The notes under the pieces are model-generated. The model was not told the origin of the DNA. It did not search any database and saw only the letters and a list, made by a program, of their open reading frames with translations. A stretch of DNA of 64,000 nucleotides from Corynebacterium epidermidicanis (lineage in GTDB: Bacteria > Actinomycetota > Actinomycetes > Mycobacteriales > Mycobacteriaceae): contig NZ_CP011541.1 in assembly GCF_001021025.1 (NCBI RefSeq), positions 2,628,073-2,692,072 of the forward strand, read 5' to 3'. Below are positions 20,111 through 28,471 of this stretch, one piece after another (the first letter of the stretch is position 1; each line of letters begins with the position of its first letter). Position numbers and translations under genes: made by a program.

Positions 20111-20836
20111 GTGAAATGGTTTGGGCGAGGACGCCTGCAGGAAGGCGTGTCAGAAAGCGAAGCTGTCGCGCGCATCGCCCAGCTCACCGCGTCCCGACGC
20201 GCCATCGCCGACGCCTACGAAGTCGAACGCCAGCGCATCGAACGCGACCTCCACGACGGCACCCAGCAATACCTCGTGGCCGCGCTCATCAAGCTTGGCG
20301 AAATCGAAGCCACCCAAGATAGTTCCATGCCGAATGGAATTCGGGAGCTACTGGCCGGGGCACGCGCGGATCTCAGCGCCGGCTTGGCATCCCTCCGCGA
20401 AACCGTCCGTGGCATCCACCCCCAAGTACTCGCAGATCGGGGCCTGGTCGCAGCGCTTAACGACGTCGCCACGTCCCACGGCCCCCACGTCACGATCTAC
20501 GCCCCACACCCATTACCAGCACTGTCTCCGTCAGTGCTGGCCGCAGGCTATTTCTTCGCAGTGGAAGCACTCACAAACGCGGCGAAACACGCCCCCGGAG
20601 CTGCGGTAAACGTGCTCCTCACCGCAGACCGCAACCTCCGCATCTCCGTCGTTGACCAGGGCGAAGGCGGCGCCGAGCTACGTCCCGGCCATGGGCTCAG
20701 CGGAATGAAAGAACGCCTCGAAGCCTTCGACGGCACGCTGAGCCTTTCCTCCCCGCGCGGCGGGCCCACCCAAATCATCGGAAGCATCCCCCTACTCCTT
20801 GACCGCGGCCAACCAAGCATCCCGGAGGAATCATGA
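20111..20836 (+). CDS. Two-component sensor histidine kinase, soluble and short
   Basis: About 241 residues from GTG 20111; GTG 20147 is an alternative with AGGAAGG just before it. The phosphoacceptor motif ERDLHDGTQQ is that of HisKA_3 (NarL-partner) kinases, and the C-terminus has N-box EALTNAAKHA and G-boxes VVDQGEGG and GHGLSGMKERL. There is no membrane span or recognisable input domain; most relatives that pair with FtsX-type exporters have N-terminal membrane segments, so this may be truncated or may sense through another protein. The stop overlaps the regulator start (ATGA). It likely phosphorylates the NarL-type regulator that follows. Confidence 0.85.
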   Translation: MKWFGRGRLQEGVSESEAVARIAQLTASRRAIADAYEVERQRIERDLHDGTQQYLVAALIKLGEIEATQDSSMPNGIRELLAGARADLSAGLASLRETVRGIHPQVLADRGLVAALNDVATSHGPHVTIYAPHPLPALSPSVLAAGYFFAVEALTNAAKHAPGAAVNVLLTADRNLRISVVDQGEGGAELRPGHGLSGMKERLEAFDGTLSLSSPRGGPTQIIGSIPLLLDRGQPSIPEES

Positions 20837-21564
20837 ACATAGTTATCGCCGACGACTCCGCCCTCCTCCGCGAAGGCGTATCAGGCCTACTGGAAAGAAA
20901 CGGCCACACTGTCGTAGCGCGCGCCTCCGACGCCGACACGCTAATCAGCATCATCAACGACCTGGCCGCTGAGGGAAATCTGCCGGACATCGTCATCACC
21001 GACGTCCGCATGCCGCCACTCATGGGCGACGACGGCCTCCGCGCCGCCGTACGCCTACGAGCCGACTACCCCGAGCTTTCATTCATCGTGCTATCCCAAT
21101 ACGTCGCACCCGCCTACGCCGTCGACCTGTTTACGCCCACGAGCGGGGGTTCTGGGGGTTCTGGGCGGTCGGGGGTTTCTGGGGTTTCTGGGCGGTCGGG
21201 GGCTGGCGTTGGCGTTGGCGGCACCGGCTACCTGCTCAAAGACCGCGTGGCAGACGTAGCAGACTTCCTACGAGCAATCGACGTGGTGGCGAACGGCGGC
21301 ACCATCATCGACCCAGCAGTAGCTAACGCCTTGATGTCCGCCGGCCGATCAGGACTCGCGGAACTTACGCCTCGTGAACGCGAAGTACTCGAGCTGATGT
21401 CCCAAGGAATGTCGAACTCGCAGATCGCAGCACACCTGGTCGTTTCCGGAGCAGCCGTAGCCAAACATGTATCCAACATCTTCCTCAAGCTACGACTCGA
21501 TCCAGAAGAAGAAAACCGCAGGGTGCGCGCCATTTTGCAGTATCTCGGAGCGGAGATGCGGTAA
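20833..21564 (+). CDS. NarL/LuxR-family response regulator with a low-complexity insert in the receiver
   Basis: 243 residues. The receiver domain starts MNIVIADDSALLREGV, the phosphoacceptor is the Asp in VITDVRMPP near residue 57, and the conserved lysine is in GYLLKDRV. The DNA-binding domain has LTPREREVLELMSQGMSNSQIA and a recognition helix near VAKHVSNIF. Between the alpha4 region (AYAVDLF) and GTGYLLK there are roughly 25-30 extra residues of Gly/Ser/Arg/Val encoded by tandem repeats at 21141-21220. The insert sits next to the surface that normally changes on phosphorylation, so it could alter dimerisation. Probable targets are the divergent ABC genes. Confidence 0.9.
   Translation: MNIVIADDSALLREGVSGLLERNGHTVVARASDADTLISIINDLAAEGNLPDIVITDVRMPPLMGDDGLRAAVRLRADYPELSFIVLSQYVAPAYAVDLFTPTSGGSGGSGRSGVSGVSGRSGAGVGVGGTGYLLKDRVADVADFLRAIDVVANGGTIIDPAVANALMSAGRSGLAELTPREREVLELMSQGMSNSQIAAHLVVSGAAVAKHVSNIFLKLRLDPEEENRRVRAILQYLGAEMR
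21141..21220 (+). repeat. G-rich minisatellite inside the response-regulator gene
   Basis: Degenerate tandem units of GGGGGTTCT, GGGCGGTCG and GGGGTTTCT (9-bp steps) encode GGSGGSGRSGVSGVSGRSG. The frame stays open because units are multiples of three. Confidence 0.85.
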
Positions 21565-21720
21565 CGGTTGGTGCGGGGCGGAGTCTCGGTCGGGGTGGGC
21601 GTCGGGCGGTTTCGGGGACCGGGTCGTCGGCAGGCGTCGGGCGGTTTCGGGGGCCGGGTCGTCGGCGGGCGTCGCTCGTCGGCGGGCTGCGGGCGTCGGC
21701 GGGCGTCGCTCGTCGGCGGG
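21565..21720. repeat. GC-rich degenerate tandem repeat, intergenic
   Basis: Directly after the response-regulator stop, reiterated CGTCGGCGGG and TCGGGCGG(T/G) words form a purine-skewed, almost A-free stretch up to the inverted-repeat element at 21721. No gene is credible in it. Confidence 0.8.
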
Positions 21721-21844
21721 CTGCAAACCTTCTATGTCGTCTCTTCGAAGTAGTCGGACTACGCGCAGAGGCCAAAAAATGGCCCAAAACGGGATGTCTG
21801 CGTAGTCCGACTACCGCAAGGGGACGACGTAGCGCTTCTGAAGC
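21721..21844. repeat. Intergenic inverted-repeat element, copy 2
   Basis: About 124 bp starting CTGCAAAC and ending TCTGAAGC. The arms contain TATGTCGTC with GTAGTCGGACTAC on the left and GTAGTCCGACTAC with GGGACGACGTAG on the right. This copy belongs to the TCGTC/GACGA arm variant shared with copy 4. The centre (GGCCAAAAAATGGCC) differs from the other copies. Confidence 0.85.
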
Positions 21845-21974
21845 CCTGAGGCTTGTTGCCAGAACCCCAAAGCAAAGCCCCCGAGCCTCAAACACAAAAC
21901 CAGCCCCCAGAACCACCAGCGCACAACCCCCAATAGCGCTGCGCACCGACCGAGGCCCGTATTCACTCCTATCT

Positions 21975-22650
21975 GTGAAGAAACTGGCTACTTTATTCGT
22001 ATCAACACTCGCACTCTCAACCGCATCCGCGCTGGTCAGCCCGACCAGCGCTCGCGTTGAGCAGCATTGAGCTCAGCAGCGGCAGTTCGACAAGCACCCA
22101 AGGCCGTCCGGCGAGTCCGCCGTGCGACGGCGGCGTTTCCCCAGGTCTTGACGTCACGATGATCGGGGATTTGCTCGGCCCAGGCATTTCCGATCACCTG
22201 AACGTGCGCTCCGGCGATCTCGGCACCATGGGGCCGATTGGCACTGGCCGTGAGTTCGCGATCATCTTCGGCGATTCTTTCCGCGGCGTTCACCTCGGCG
22301 ATGGGGAGTGGCTGAGCCCCGTGGGTGCTGTGGCGGAGCTCGACGCGAACGGCAAGATTGTCCTGAAGCGCCCGCTCAACAATAGCTCTCAAATGGAACA
22401 ACTCATCCGTTATCAGCACAACGACCGTGGGCTTACTCTCCTGCCGTCTGATGTCATCAACGGGACCTTATATTTGCAGGCGATGTGGAACGAAGGCGTC
22501 GACACGTTCTTCCATACTGCCGACCCCCAACCGCACATGGCCATGCGGATGGCAGTCCCTGAAAGCGCACCGGAACTCGAAGTGACGATCACCGAGCTAG
22601 CTGAACCAACAGATCAGCTAGCGCCGGTGAGCGTGATCCCGGTGGAGTAA
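21975..22650 (+). pseudogene. DUF4185-type secreted protein, broken
   Basis: A GTG at 21975 opens a good signal peptide (VKKLATLFVSTLALSTASALV, then SPTSARVEQH) that hits TGA at 22068. The rest of the protein continues in another frame from about 22057: a Ser-rich linker, SPPCDGGVSPG, then MIGDLLGPG and FAIIFGDSFRG, which resemble the start of DUF4185 glycoside-hydrolase-like surface proteins. After TLYLQAMWNEGV the sequence jumps to a tail ending VSVIPVE, and the whole is only ~200 residues where relatives are about twice as long, so an internal deletion is likely in addition to the frameshift. An independent short secreted protein is possible but less likely. Confidence 0.65.
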
Positions 22651-22655
22651 CGCCC

Positions 22656-23399
22656 CTACTCGAGCCCGAACGTCAGATGAATCTGCCCCTGCAGGTCAAA
22701 GCGCTGCACGCGGACGCCATACACGGGCTCGAGCACCTCAGGGACTAGCACCTCATCAGGGCTGCCGAACGCCACCACCTTCCCAGCTGACAGCACCGCG
22801 ATCCGCGCGCAGTAGCGCGCCGCCAAATTGAGGTCGTGCAGCACCACCGCCACCGAGGCGTGCACACCTGTGAGCAGTGACAACACCTCGTGTTGATAGC
22901 GGATGTCCAAGTGGTTCGTGGGCTCATCGAGAAGGATGTGGGAGCAATCCTGTGCAATGGCGCGGGCGATGAGGACCCGCTGCTTCTCGCCACCTGAGAG
23001 GTCCGCGAAGCGTGCGCTCGATGCGCCCAGCATCCCCACCTGCGCCAACGCGCCGTGCACTAACTCACCATCACCTGCGGAAAACCCATGAGGCAAGCGG
23101 CCCAGCTGCACCACCTCAGCAACGCTCAAAGACCCTGAAAAATCAGAGTCCGGCTCCTGCACCACCACGGAGACGGTGCGGGCGATGTCTCGGCGGCTCA
23201 TAGTGTCGAGGCTGCGGGCGTCGATAAGCACCGTGCCTTGGGCGGGCAGGCTGCCGTAGAGGGCGCGCAGGAGCGTCGTTTTCCCGGAGCCGTTCGGGCC
23301 GACAAGGCCGAGAGTTTCGCCGTGGGGGAGGTCGAGGCTGACCCCGTCAACGACGACGTGGCTGCCATAGGAAACCCGCAGTTCTTGGCCAGAAATCAC
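22656..23399 (-). CDS. ABC importer ATP-binding protein (FecE/BtuD type)
   Basis: 247 residues from GTG 23399, which overlaps the upstream lipoprotein stop (GTGA). Walker A is GPNGSGKTT, signature LSGGEKQRVLIARAI, Walker B ILLDEPTNHLD, and the H-loop is in VVLHDLNLAARY, a signature of the iron-siderophore/cobalamin importer ATPases. It is the last gene of a three-gene importer operon with the lipoprotein and the FecCD permease. Confidence 0.92.
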   Translation of the reverse strand: MISGQELRVSYGSHVVVDGVSLDLPHGETLGLVGPNGSGKTTLLRALYGSLPAQGTVLIDARSLDTMSRRDIARTVSVVVQEPDSDFSGSLSVAEVVQLGRLPHGFSAGDGELVHGALAQVGMLGASSARFADLSGGEKQRVLIARAIAQDCSHILLDEPTNHLDIRYQHEVLSLLTGVHASVAVVLHDLNLAARYCARIAVLSAGKVVAFGSPDEVLVPEVLEPVYGVRVQRFDLQGQIHLTFGLE

Positions 23400-24322
23400 G
23401 GGACGAACCCCTGGAGCTTTTCCAAACCCTGGACCGAGAGGGGAGTAGGGGGCTCGGAAAAACCCATGAGCATCGGCATGATGCGACCCTCGCGGACCGC
23501 CGTGATGGCCGACGCGCCGGGAATGTCGCGCACCGCCTGCGCCACCACGTCCGGGTCCCCGGCGGAATACAGGGCGACGATGTAGTCCGGATTGCGGTCG
23601 ACCAGGGATTCGGCGCTGATCTCGAAGACGCGGTCGGGGGTGTCGGCGTAGACGTTGGTGCCACCGACGCCGGTGATCAGCCGGTCAGACATCGAACTCG
23701 ATCCGTAGGCGTAAGTCACTGCGCCACCGACCTCGGGGTAGAGGAAGGCGACTTTCGCGCCCGTCGGCGCGGGGGCTTGCCTCGGGAGGCGTTGTTGCAG
23801 CTCACGGATGTATTCCTCGGCACGCTCCTGCTTTCCGAACACCTCGCCATACATGCGGACCTCCGCAAACGCGTCCTGGAAATCGGCGTCCGGCACATCC
23901 CCGCAGAACGCTTCCTCCTCAAGCAGCGGCACGCCGGCCTGCTTCATCGTCTCGCGGTTGACGGTGTCCGACATGCCGATCACCAAATCCGGGTTCTTCT
24001 CCAGCACCGCTTCCCTCGAAATCTGCAGGTGGCCCGTTGGGTCCAGCTTGTCGCTTATCGACGCCACCTTGGCCAACGCCTCCTGCTGGCCTGGGCCATA
24101 ATACTCGGCTGGGAACTGTCCCGCCCGCGCCACCACCTTGTCCATGACACCCAGCTGGTACAGCGTCTCCACGGCGGCGTTCTTCAGCACTACCACCCGC
24201 TCCGGAGATTTCTTCAACGTCACCTCCTGCCCACAGTTGCGCACCGAGATCTGCGCCTGCTCCTCCGCGGTACTGCAAGCAGCGAGACTAGCGCACAAGG
24301 CCACTACGAGTAACTTACGCAT
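23396..24322 (-). CDS. Siderophore/metal-complex binding lipoprotein of the importer
   Basis: 308 residues. The N-terminus MRKLLVVALCASLAAC carries a lipobox (LAAC) giving a lipid-anchored cysteine at residue 16. The mature protein has the TroA/FecB-type fold markers VVVLKNAAVETLYQLGV and DLVIGMSD. It captures the ligand outside and hands it to the FecCD permease, whose gene overlaps it by 8 bp. The ligand may be a ferric siderophore, haem or cobalamin; the divergent ArsR regulator hints at a metal signal, but nothing in the sequence settles it. Confidence 0.88.
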   Translation of the reverse strand: MRKLLVVALCASLAACSTAEEQAQISVRNCGQEVTLKKSPERVVVLKNAAVETLYQLGVMDKVVARAGQFPAEYYGPGQQEALAKVASISDKLDPTGHLQISREAVLEKNPDLVIGMSDTVNRETMKQAGVPLLEEEAFCGDVPDADFQDAFAEVRMYGEVFGKQERAEEYIRELQQRLPRQAPAPTGAKVAFLYPEVGGAVTYAYGSSSMSDRLITGVGGTNVYADTPDRVFEISAESLVDRNPDYIVALYSAGDPDVVAQAVRDIPGASAITAVREGRIMPMLMGFSEPPTPLSVQGLEKLQGFVP

Positions 24323-25340
24323 GCATCTTCCTCACTAGTAACAACAAGAACGGGGCGCCGACAATCGCAGTGATGATGCCGATCGGCACCTCCTGCGGAG
24401 CCAACACCACCCGGGCCACCACATCGGCCCACAACAACAAAATCGCCCCCAACAGCGCCGCGACCGGCACCACGAACCGATGCGCACTGCCCACCAACCG
24501 ACGAGCGAGATGCGGAATCACCAGCCCGATAAACCCGATGGAGCCAGCCATCGCCACCACAGTGCCGACCACCACGCACACCACTGCCAGCAGCCCCGCG
24601 CGCAGTCGGTCCGGATTAATTCCCAAGGTCAAGGCGGTTTCGTCGCCGGATGCAAGGGCGTCGATACGCGGGCCGAGACCGGCGGTGAGGGTGGCGGCCA
24701 ACACCACCACCACGCCCGTAGCAGTCAACTGTGGACCCCAGGCCGCCAGCCCCAGCGACCCCAGCAGCCAAAACATCACCGAGCGACTCGCCTCCGCGGT
24801 ATCCGCCGCAAATACCAAAAAACTAGTCAACGCCGACAGCGCATAACCCACCGCGACACCAGCCATCAACAGCCTTGTCGACGTCATCCGCCCCACCCCA
24901 CGCGCGATGGCAAAAACCAACGCGCTGGCCAACGCAGCACCCACAAAAGCGCTGCCCTGCAGACCAAGACCAGCGCTCGCACCCATCGTAATCGCAATCG
25001 CCGCGCCACAACTCGCACCCGAATTCACCCCGATGATGTACGGGTCAGCCAGCACATTGCGCACCAGCGCCTGCAGAATGACACCCGCCAGCGCGAGACC
25101 AGCCCCCACCGCGGCCGCGAGGAGAGCGCGCGGGGTACGCAAAGCCCATATGATCGTCGCGTGCGGGGTCGAGGTGTCGCCACCGCTGCGCAGCACGTGC
25201 CACACCTGGCTGGCACTGATGTCGACCGGCCCAGCCATAATGGCAGCGACTAGGCTTATGAGGAGGATCGCGGCCAGGCAGATGGCTACACTGACGGCGC
25301 GACGTCGACTAGCAGAAAGCGCTGTGACCACTTCATTCAC
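24315..25340 (-). CDS. FecCD-family importer permease
   Basis: 341 residues with about ten hydrophobic segments. Family motifs include LRTPRALLAAAVGAGLALAG, then LVRNVLADPYIIGVNSGASCGA and GSIGFIGLVIPHLARRLVG, the region contacting the ATPase. It is the first gene of the importer operon, divergent from the ArsR gene with about 60 bp between. The end overlaps the lipoprotein start. Confidence 0.93.
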   Translation of the reverse strand: MNEVVTALSASRRRAVSVAICLAAILLISLVAAIMAGPVDISASQVWHVLRSGGDTSTPHATIIWALRTPRALLAAAVGAGLALAGVILQALVRNVLADPYIIGVNSGASCGAAIAITMGASAGLGLQGSAFVGAALASALVFAIARGVGRMTSTRLLMAGVAVGYALSALTSFLVFAADTAEASRSVMFWLLGSLGLAAWGPQLTATGVVVVLAATLTAGLGPRIDALASGDETALTLGINPDRLRAGLLAVVCVVVGTVVAMAGSIGFIGLVIPHLARRLVGSAHRFVVPVAALLGAILLLWADVVARVVLAPQEVPIGIITAIVGAPFLLLLVRKMHA

Positions 25341-25362
25341 AGTGTCTGACGATATCAGTCAA

Positions 25363-25378
25363 ATACTCAATTGAACAT
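25363..25378. promoter_or_regulatory. Candidate ArsR operator between importer and regulator
   Basis: ATACTCAATTGAACAT is an imperfect dyad of the ATA-x-TCAA/TTGA-x-TAT kind bound by ArsR/SmtB repressors. It sits in the short divergent intergenic region, where it could control both transcripts. Confidence 0.45.
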
Positions 25379-25401
25379 TAAAGTGAGAAAGGGCACTCGA
25401 A

Positions 25402-25740
25402 ATGACAGGAGACCCCACGCAGGAACGCCAGCTTCCCGACGCGCGGGAGACGCCCCTGCCACTCGCCGACGAATGGTCCCCCATCTTCAAACTCCTCGGC
25501 GACCCCTCCCGCCTCCGACTCCTCCTCGCCATGCACTACTGTGGGCCGGCCAACGCCACCGTCTCTGAACTGGCCGAACTCACCTCGCTGCGCACCGCGA
25601 CCGCATCCGCGGCGCTTAAGCACATGGAAGCCAACGGAGTCGTGGCGGCGGTGCGGTCCGGCAGAGAGGTGCGCTACCGGCTGATCTCTGCCCCCGTTCA
25701 CGAGCTCCTACATCACCTTGGGGGGACGCACCGGCATTAA
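25402..25740 (+). CDS. ArsR-family transcriptional regulator
   Basis: 112 residues. The winged-helix core is FKLLGDPSRLRLLLAMHY, then ATVSELAELTSLRTATASAALKHMEANGVV and REVRYRLI. The C-terminus ends GGTHRH, and histidines plus a cysteine in HYCGP could form a metal site, although no canonical CxC motif is present. It most likely represses the divergent ABC importer and is released or activated by the metal that the importer handles. This is inferred from position. Confidence 0.85.
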   Translation: MTGDPTQERQLPDARETPLPLADEWSPIFKLLGDPSRLRLLLAMHYCGPANATVSELAELTSLRTATASAALKHMEANGVVAAVRSGREVRYRLISAPVHELLHHLGGTHRH

Positions 25741-25798
25741 GGGTTAGGTTTTGGGTTGCTTGGGGCTCGGCTGGAGTTGTACTGTCGGCATCTTTTTA

Positions 25799-25921
25799 CT
25801 GCACACGTGCTAGCGCGTCCCCTCGGAGTAGTCAGACTACAACGAAGGCCCAAAAACCGTGAATAAAAACCGATCTAGGTAGTCCGACTACGACGAAGGG
25901 ACGCGGTAGGGGATTTGAAGC
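25799..25921. repeat. Intergenic inverted-repeat element, copy 3
   Basis: 123 bp starting CTGCACACGTGCTAGCG and ending TTTGAAGC, followed by AATTCG as in copy 1. Left arm GCTAGCGCGTCCCCTCGG with GTAGTCAGACTAC; right arm GTAGTCCGACTAC with CGAAGGGACGCGGTAG. The centre shares GGCCCAAAAACCGTGAATAAAA with copy 1 in part. It lies between the ArsR gene and the convergent symporter gene. Confidence 0.9.
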
Positions 25922-25974
25922 AATTCGTGGGCGGCTTACCCGACCGACAACACCTGCACGAGCCTAGGAACAAG

Positions 25975-26004
25975 AAAATCCCGCCCACACCGTGGACGGG
26001 ATTT
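25975..26004 (-). terminator. Terminator of the symporter gene
   Basis: AAATCCCG(T/C)CCAC arms on either side of a short loop, immediately past the symporter stop and ending in TTTTC on the minus strand. Confidence 0.85.
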
Positions 26005-26019
26005 CAACGAACCTGCTGG

Positions 26020-27237
26020 TTAAGAACGCGCGATCGAGCCAGCAGCCGCAGCACCAGCGCTAGCCTCAGTCCGATCACCAAGCGTGCCGCGCGCGAACTT
26101 GTTGACCATCATCGCGATGGCGCCGTCGCCGGTGACGTTGCAGGCGGTACCGAAGGAGTCGATCGCGATGTAGGCGGCGATCATCAATGCAACCTGGGAG
26201 TCATCGAATCCGAGGGAAGACTGCAACAATCCGACTGCAGCCATGATGGCACCGCCGGGGACGCCGGGGGCGGCGATCATCATGATGCCGAGCAGGAAGA
26301 TGAAGCCCATGACCTTGCCTACCGATATGTCCATGTCCGACATAAACAGGATGGACAAGGCGAACAGCGTGATCTTCATCATCGAGCCGGACAGGTGGAT
26401 GGTGGCGCACAGCGGAATCACGAAGCCGGCCACCGATTCGGATACGCCGTTCTTCAGAGCCGACTTGTACGTGACCGGGATGGTCGCAGCAGAAGAGGAC
26501 GTTCCCAAAGCCGTGCCGTAGGCCGGCAGCATGTTGCGCAGCGCGACGAAGGGGTTTCGGCCGGCGATTACGCCCGCGCACAGGAACTGCAGGATCAAAA
26601 CAACCCACGTCATCGCGGTAGCCAGCAGAAGCACGGTGCCAAACGACGTCAACGTTTCCACCAGGTTGCCATTCATCCCCATAGAGAGGAAAATGCCGAA
26701 AATGAAGACTGGCAGCAGCGGGATCACGAAGACTTCGATAACTCTCATGATGACGTTGCGTAGCTGGTCGGCGGCGTCGTAAAGCGTGTCCGACTTCACG
26801 GCCGTCATGCCAAGCCCCACCGTGAAAGCGAGGAGCAGGGCTGCCATAACCTCCATCGGTGCGGGCATCTCCACCTCGAAGTAGGGGGCGAGGGCGCCTG
26901 CGTCGATATCCGCGGCTTGCGGAGTCCCATGTTGGAGGATGTGTGGGTAGAGCAGCTTGGCGGTGCCGAAGGCGAGGAGCCCGGACAGGATCGTGGAGAC
27001 GTAGGCGATGCCGGTGGTCACACCGAGCCACTTGCCGGCGCCCTTCCCGAGCGACGCGATCGCGGGCGTGATCAGCGCGAAGATCAGCACCGGCACAAAG
27101 AAACCGAGGAAATTCCCAAAGAGCCCGTTAAAGGTCACGAAGACGCGAGCCAGCGGGGCGGGGAAGAACAAGCTGCAGATAATACCGAGGATGATCGCGA
27201 CGATCACACGAAACAACAAGGATTGTGTAAGTTTCAT
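26020..27237 (-). CDS. Dicarboxylate/amino acid:cation symporter (DAACS family)
   Basis: 405 residues, secondary transporter in the cytoplasmic membrane. The hallmark serine-rich re-entrant loop is GTSSSAATIPVTY, and the second signature is IAIDSFGTACNVTGDGAIAMMV near the C-terminus. The N-terminus runs straight into a membrane span (LLFRVIVAIILGIICSLFF). Family members carry glutamate, aspartate, C4-dicarboxylates or serine/threonine with Na+ or H+; the exact substrate is not evident. Monocistronic with its own terminator. Confidence 0.9.
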   Translation of the reverse strand: MKLTQSLLFRVIVAIILGIICSLFFPAPLARVFVTFNGLFGNFLGFFVPVLIFALITPAIASLGKGAGKWLGVTTGIAYVSTILSGLLAFGTAKLLYPHILQHGTPQAADIDAGALAPYFEVEMPAPMEVMAALLLAFTVGLGMTAVKSDTLYDAADQLRNVIMRVIEVFVIPLLPVFIFGIFLSMGMNGNLVETLTSFGTVLLLATAMTWVVLILQFLCAGVIAGRNPFVALRNMLPAYGTALGTSSSAATIPVTYKSALKNGVSESVAGFVIPLCATIHLSGSMMKITLFALSILFMSDMDISVGKVMGFIFLLGIMMIAAPGVPGGAIMAAVGLLQSSLGFDDSQVALMIAAYIAIDSFGTACNVTGDGAIAMMVNKFARGTLGDRTEASAGAAAAGSIARS

Positions 27238-27304
27238 ATTTTCTCACTTCAGCTGGGCGAAAAGGTACCGTCAGCTTATGCAGGGGTCCGCAATTTATGC
27301 AATA

Positions 27305-27332
27305 TTGAGCTCGCAGGCAGAGGGCCTATGAT
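27305..27332 (+). promoter_or_regulatory. Promoter giving a probably leaderless SdpI-like mRNA
   Basis: TTGAGC at 27305-27310 and TATGAT at 27327-27332 with a 16-bp spacer. The ATG of the next gene starts only 6 bp after the -10 box, so transcription would begin at or next to the start codon, and no ribosome binding site is present. Confidence 0.6.
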
Positions 27333-27338
27333 ATATCC

Positions 27339-27785
27339 ATGATCATTTCCGCACTTCTCCTCCTGCTATCCGCGCTGGCACTCATCGTCGGCGGTCTTGC
27401 CTGGTCCCGACGTCTCCCCGGCAACAGCGTGATCGGCCTGAAGGTCAAGGAAGTGCGCACCTCCCGCGAAATCTGGGACGCCGCCCACGCCGCCGCCGGA
27501 CCGTTGTGGGTGCTCGCCGGCGCCATCCTCGGGTTCACCGGCCTGCTCACCTTGCGTATCGACGGCGCGCTGTCCTGGACCCTCGCCGCCCTGGCTGGCA
27601 TTATTGCGCTGGTTCTCGCGGGCGCCGGAGCCAACTTGGGTGCCAAAGTCGCCACCGCTGTCGCAGCCGAGTGCGAGGACGAAGGATGCTCTTCCGGGTC
27701 ATGTAACTGTGGCTCCGCCCCTGCTGCTCCAGAAGTAGATGTAGCTGCGCTGCGGGCGGCGATGCGCAACGCGGACGTCGAATAG
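27339..27785 (+). CDS. SdpI-family-like membrane protein with cysteine-rich tail
   Basis: 148 residues. An N-terminal span (ALLLLLSALALIVGGLAW) is followed by NSVIGLKVKEVRTSREIWDAAH, the conserved SdpI-like motif, then two more spans. The C-terminal tail has CEDEGCSSGSCNCGSA, five cysteines in 14 residues, suggesting metal or redox chemistry. SdpI proteins give immunity to a secreted toxin in Bacillus; here only the fold is suggested. It probably shares a transcript with the Nudix gene 10 bp downstream. Confidence 0.75.
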   Translation: MIISALLLLLSALALIVGGLAWSRRLPGNSVIGLKVKEVRTSREIWDAAHAAAGPLWVLAGAILGFTGLLTLRIDGALSWTLAALAGIIALVLAGAGANLGAKVATAVAAECEDEGCSSGSCNCGSAPAAPEVDVAALRAAMRNADVE

Positions 27786-27795
27786 CCTGGCAAGT

Positions 27796-28284
27796 ATGCC
27801 AACCCCCGATTTTATTGTTCAACTCCGCGCCAAAATTGAACATGCGGAGCTATGGCTGCCCGGAGTGACGGCCATAGTGTTGCGCGGCGATGAGGTGCTG
27901 CTGGTCCGGCGGGCCGACAATCGCGAATGGACGCCGGTGACCGGGATTTGTGACCCGCGCGAGCACCCCCACGAGACCGCGATCCGGGAATGCCTGGAGG
28001 AAACCGGCGTAGCAGTAAATATCGAACGCCTACTGTGGGTGCAGGCCGTGGGCCCGGTGACGTATCCCAATGGAGACGTGGCGTCCTATGTGGATACCAC
28101 CTTCCTGTGTTCTGTTGCGGCCACAAGTGGGCCGGCCATGGTAGGAGATGAGGAAAACCTCGAGGTCAAGTGGTTTCCCGTGGCCCAGCTGCCGCCGATA
28201 AAGCCGCGTTTTCGGGAAGCAATAGCCCACGCCGTGGCCGGGGAAGAACCCGGGTGGGGGTCACGCCCTTCCGAAGTACGCTGA
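27796..28284 (+). CDS. Nudix hydrolase
   Basis: 162 residues with the Nudix box as a G-x5-E-x7-REx2EExG pattern: DPREHPHETAIRECLEETGV. It hydrolyses a nucleoside-diphosphate-linked substrate; actinobacterial relatives of this length are annotated as NUDIX or NAD-pyrophosphatase-like without firm substrates. It follows the SdpI-like gene closely and precedes the trp leader. Confidence 0.88.
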   Translation: MPTPDFIVQLRAKIEHAELWLPGVTAIVLRGDEVLLVRRADNREWTPVTGICDPREHPHETAIRECLEETGVAVNIERLLWVQAVGPVTYPNGDVASYVDTTFLCSVAATSGPAMVGDEENLEVKWFPVAQLPPIKPRFREAIAHAVAGEEPGWGSRPSEVR

Positions 28285-28352
28285 AATTCCTTTCAATGTT
28301 GAATGAAATCGCCCGGCTGAAGCGCGGTGGGGTACGGCGGGGGAGGGTGCGG

Positions 28353-28381
28353 TTGCGCGCGTCGAGTAGCTTATGTAGTCT
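28353..28381 (+). promoter_or_regulatory. Candidate promoter of the trp operon
   Basis: TTGCGC at 28353-28358 and TAGTCT at 28376-28381, spacer 17 bp. It lies just upstream of the leader-peptide ATG at 28389, so the leader would be almost leaderless. No TrpR-like operator was recognised; attenuation seems the main control. Confidence 0.5.
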
Positions 28382-28388
28382 AAGCCAC

Positions 28389-28442
28389 ATGTCTTACTGC
28401 GCAATCCAGAACTGGTGGTGGCCCCAGCTAGCGGGCCACTAA
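28389..28442 (+). CDS. trpL: trp operon leader peptide
   Basis: A 17-residue [20 protein letters not shown], with three consecutive tryptophan codons. The RNA around the Trp codons can pair (GTGGCCC with GGGCCAC), and a second hairpin followed by T-run lies downstream. Ribosome stalling at the Trp codons during tryptophan shortage should block the terminator and let transcription enter the operon, as in other bacterial trp leaders. Too short for standard ORF calling, but context and WWW make it convincing. Confidence 0.92.
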   Translation: MSYCAIQNWWWPQLAGH

Positions 28443-28471
28443 TTCGCGAACGGCAGATTAACTGGCTCGCA

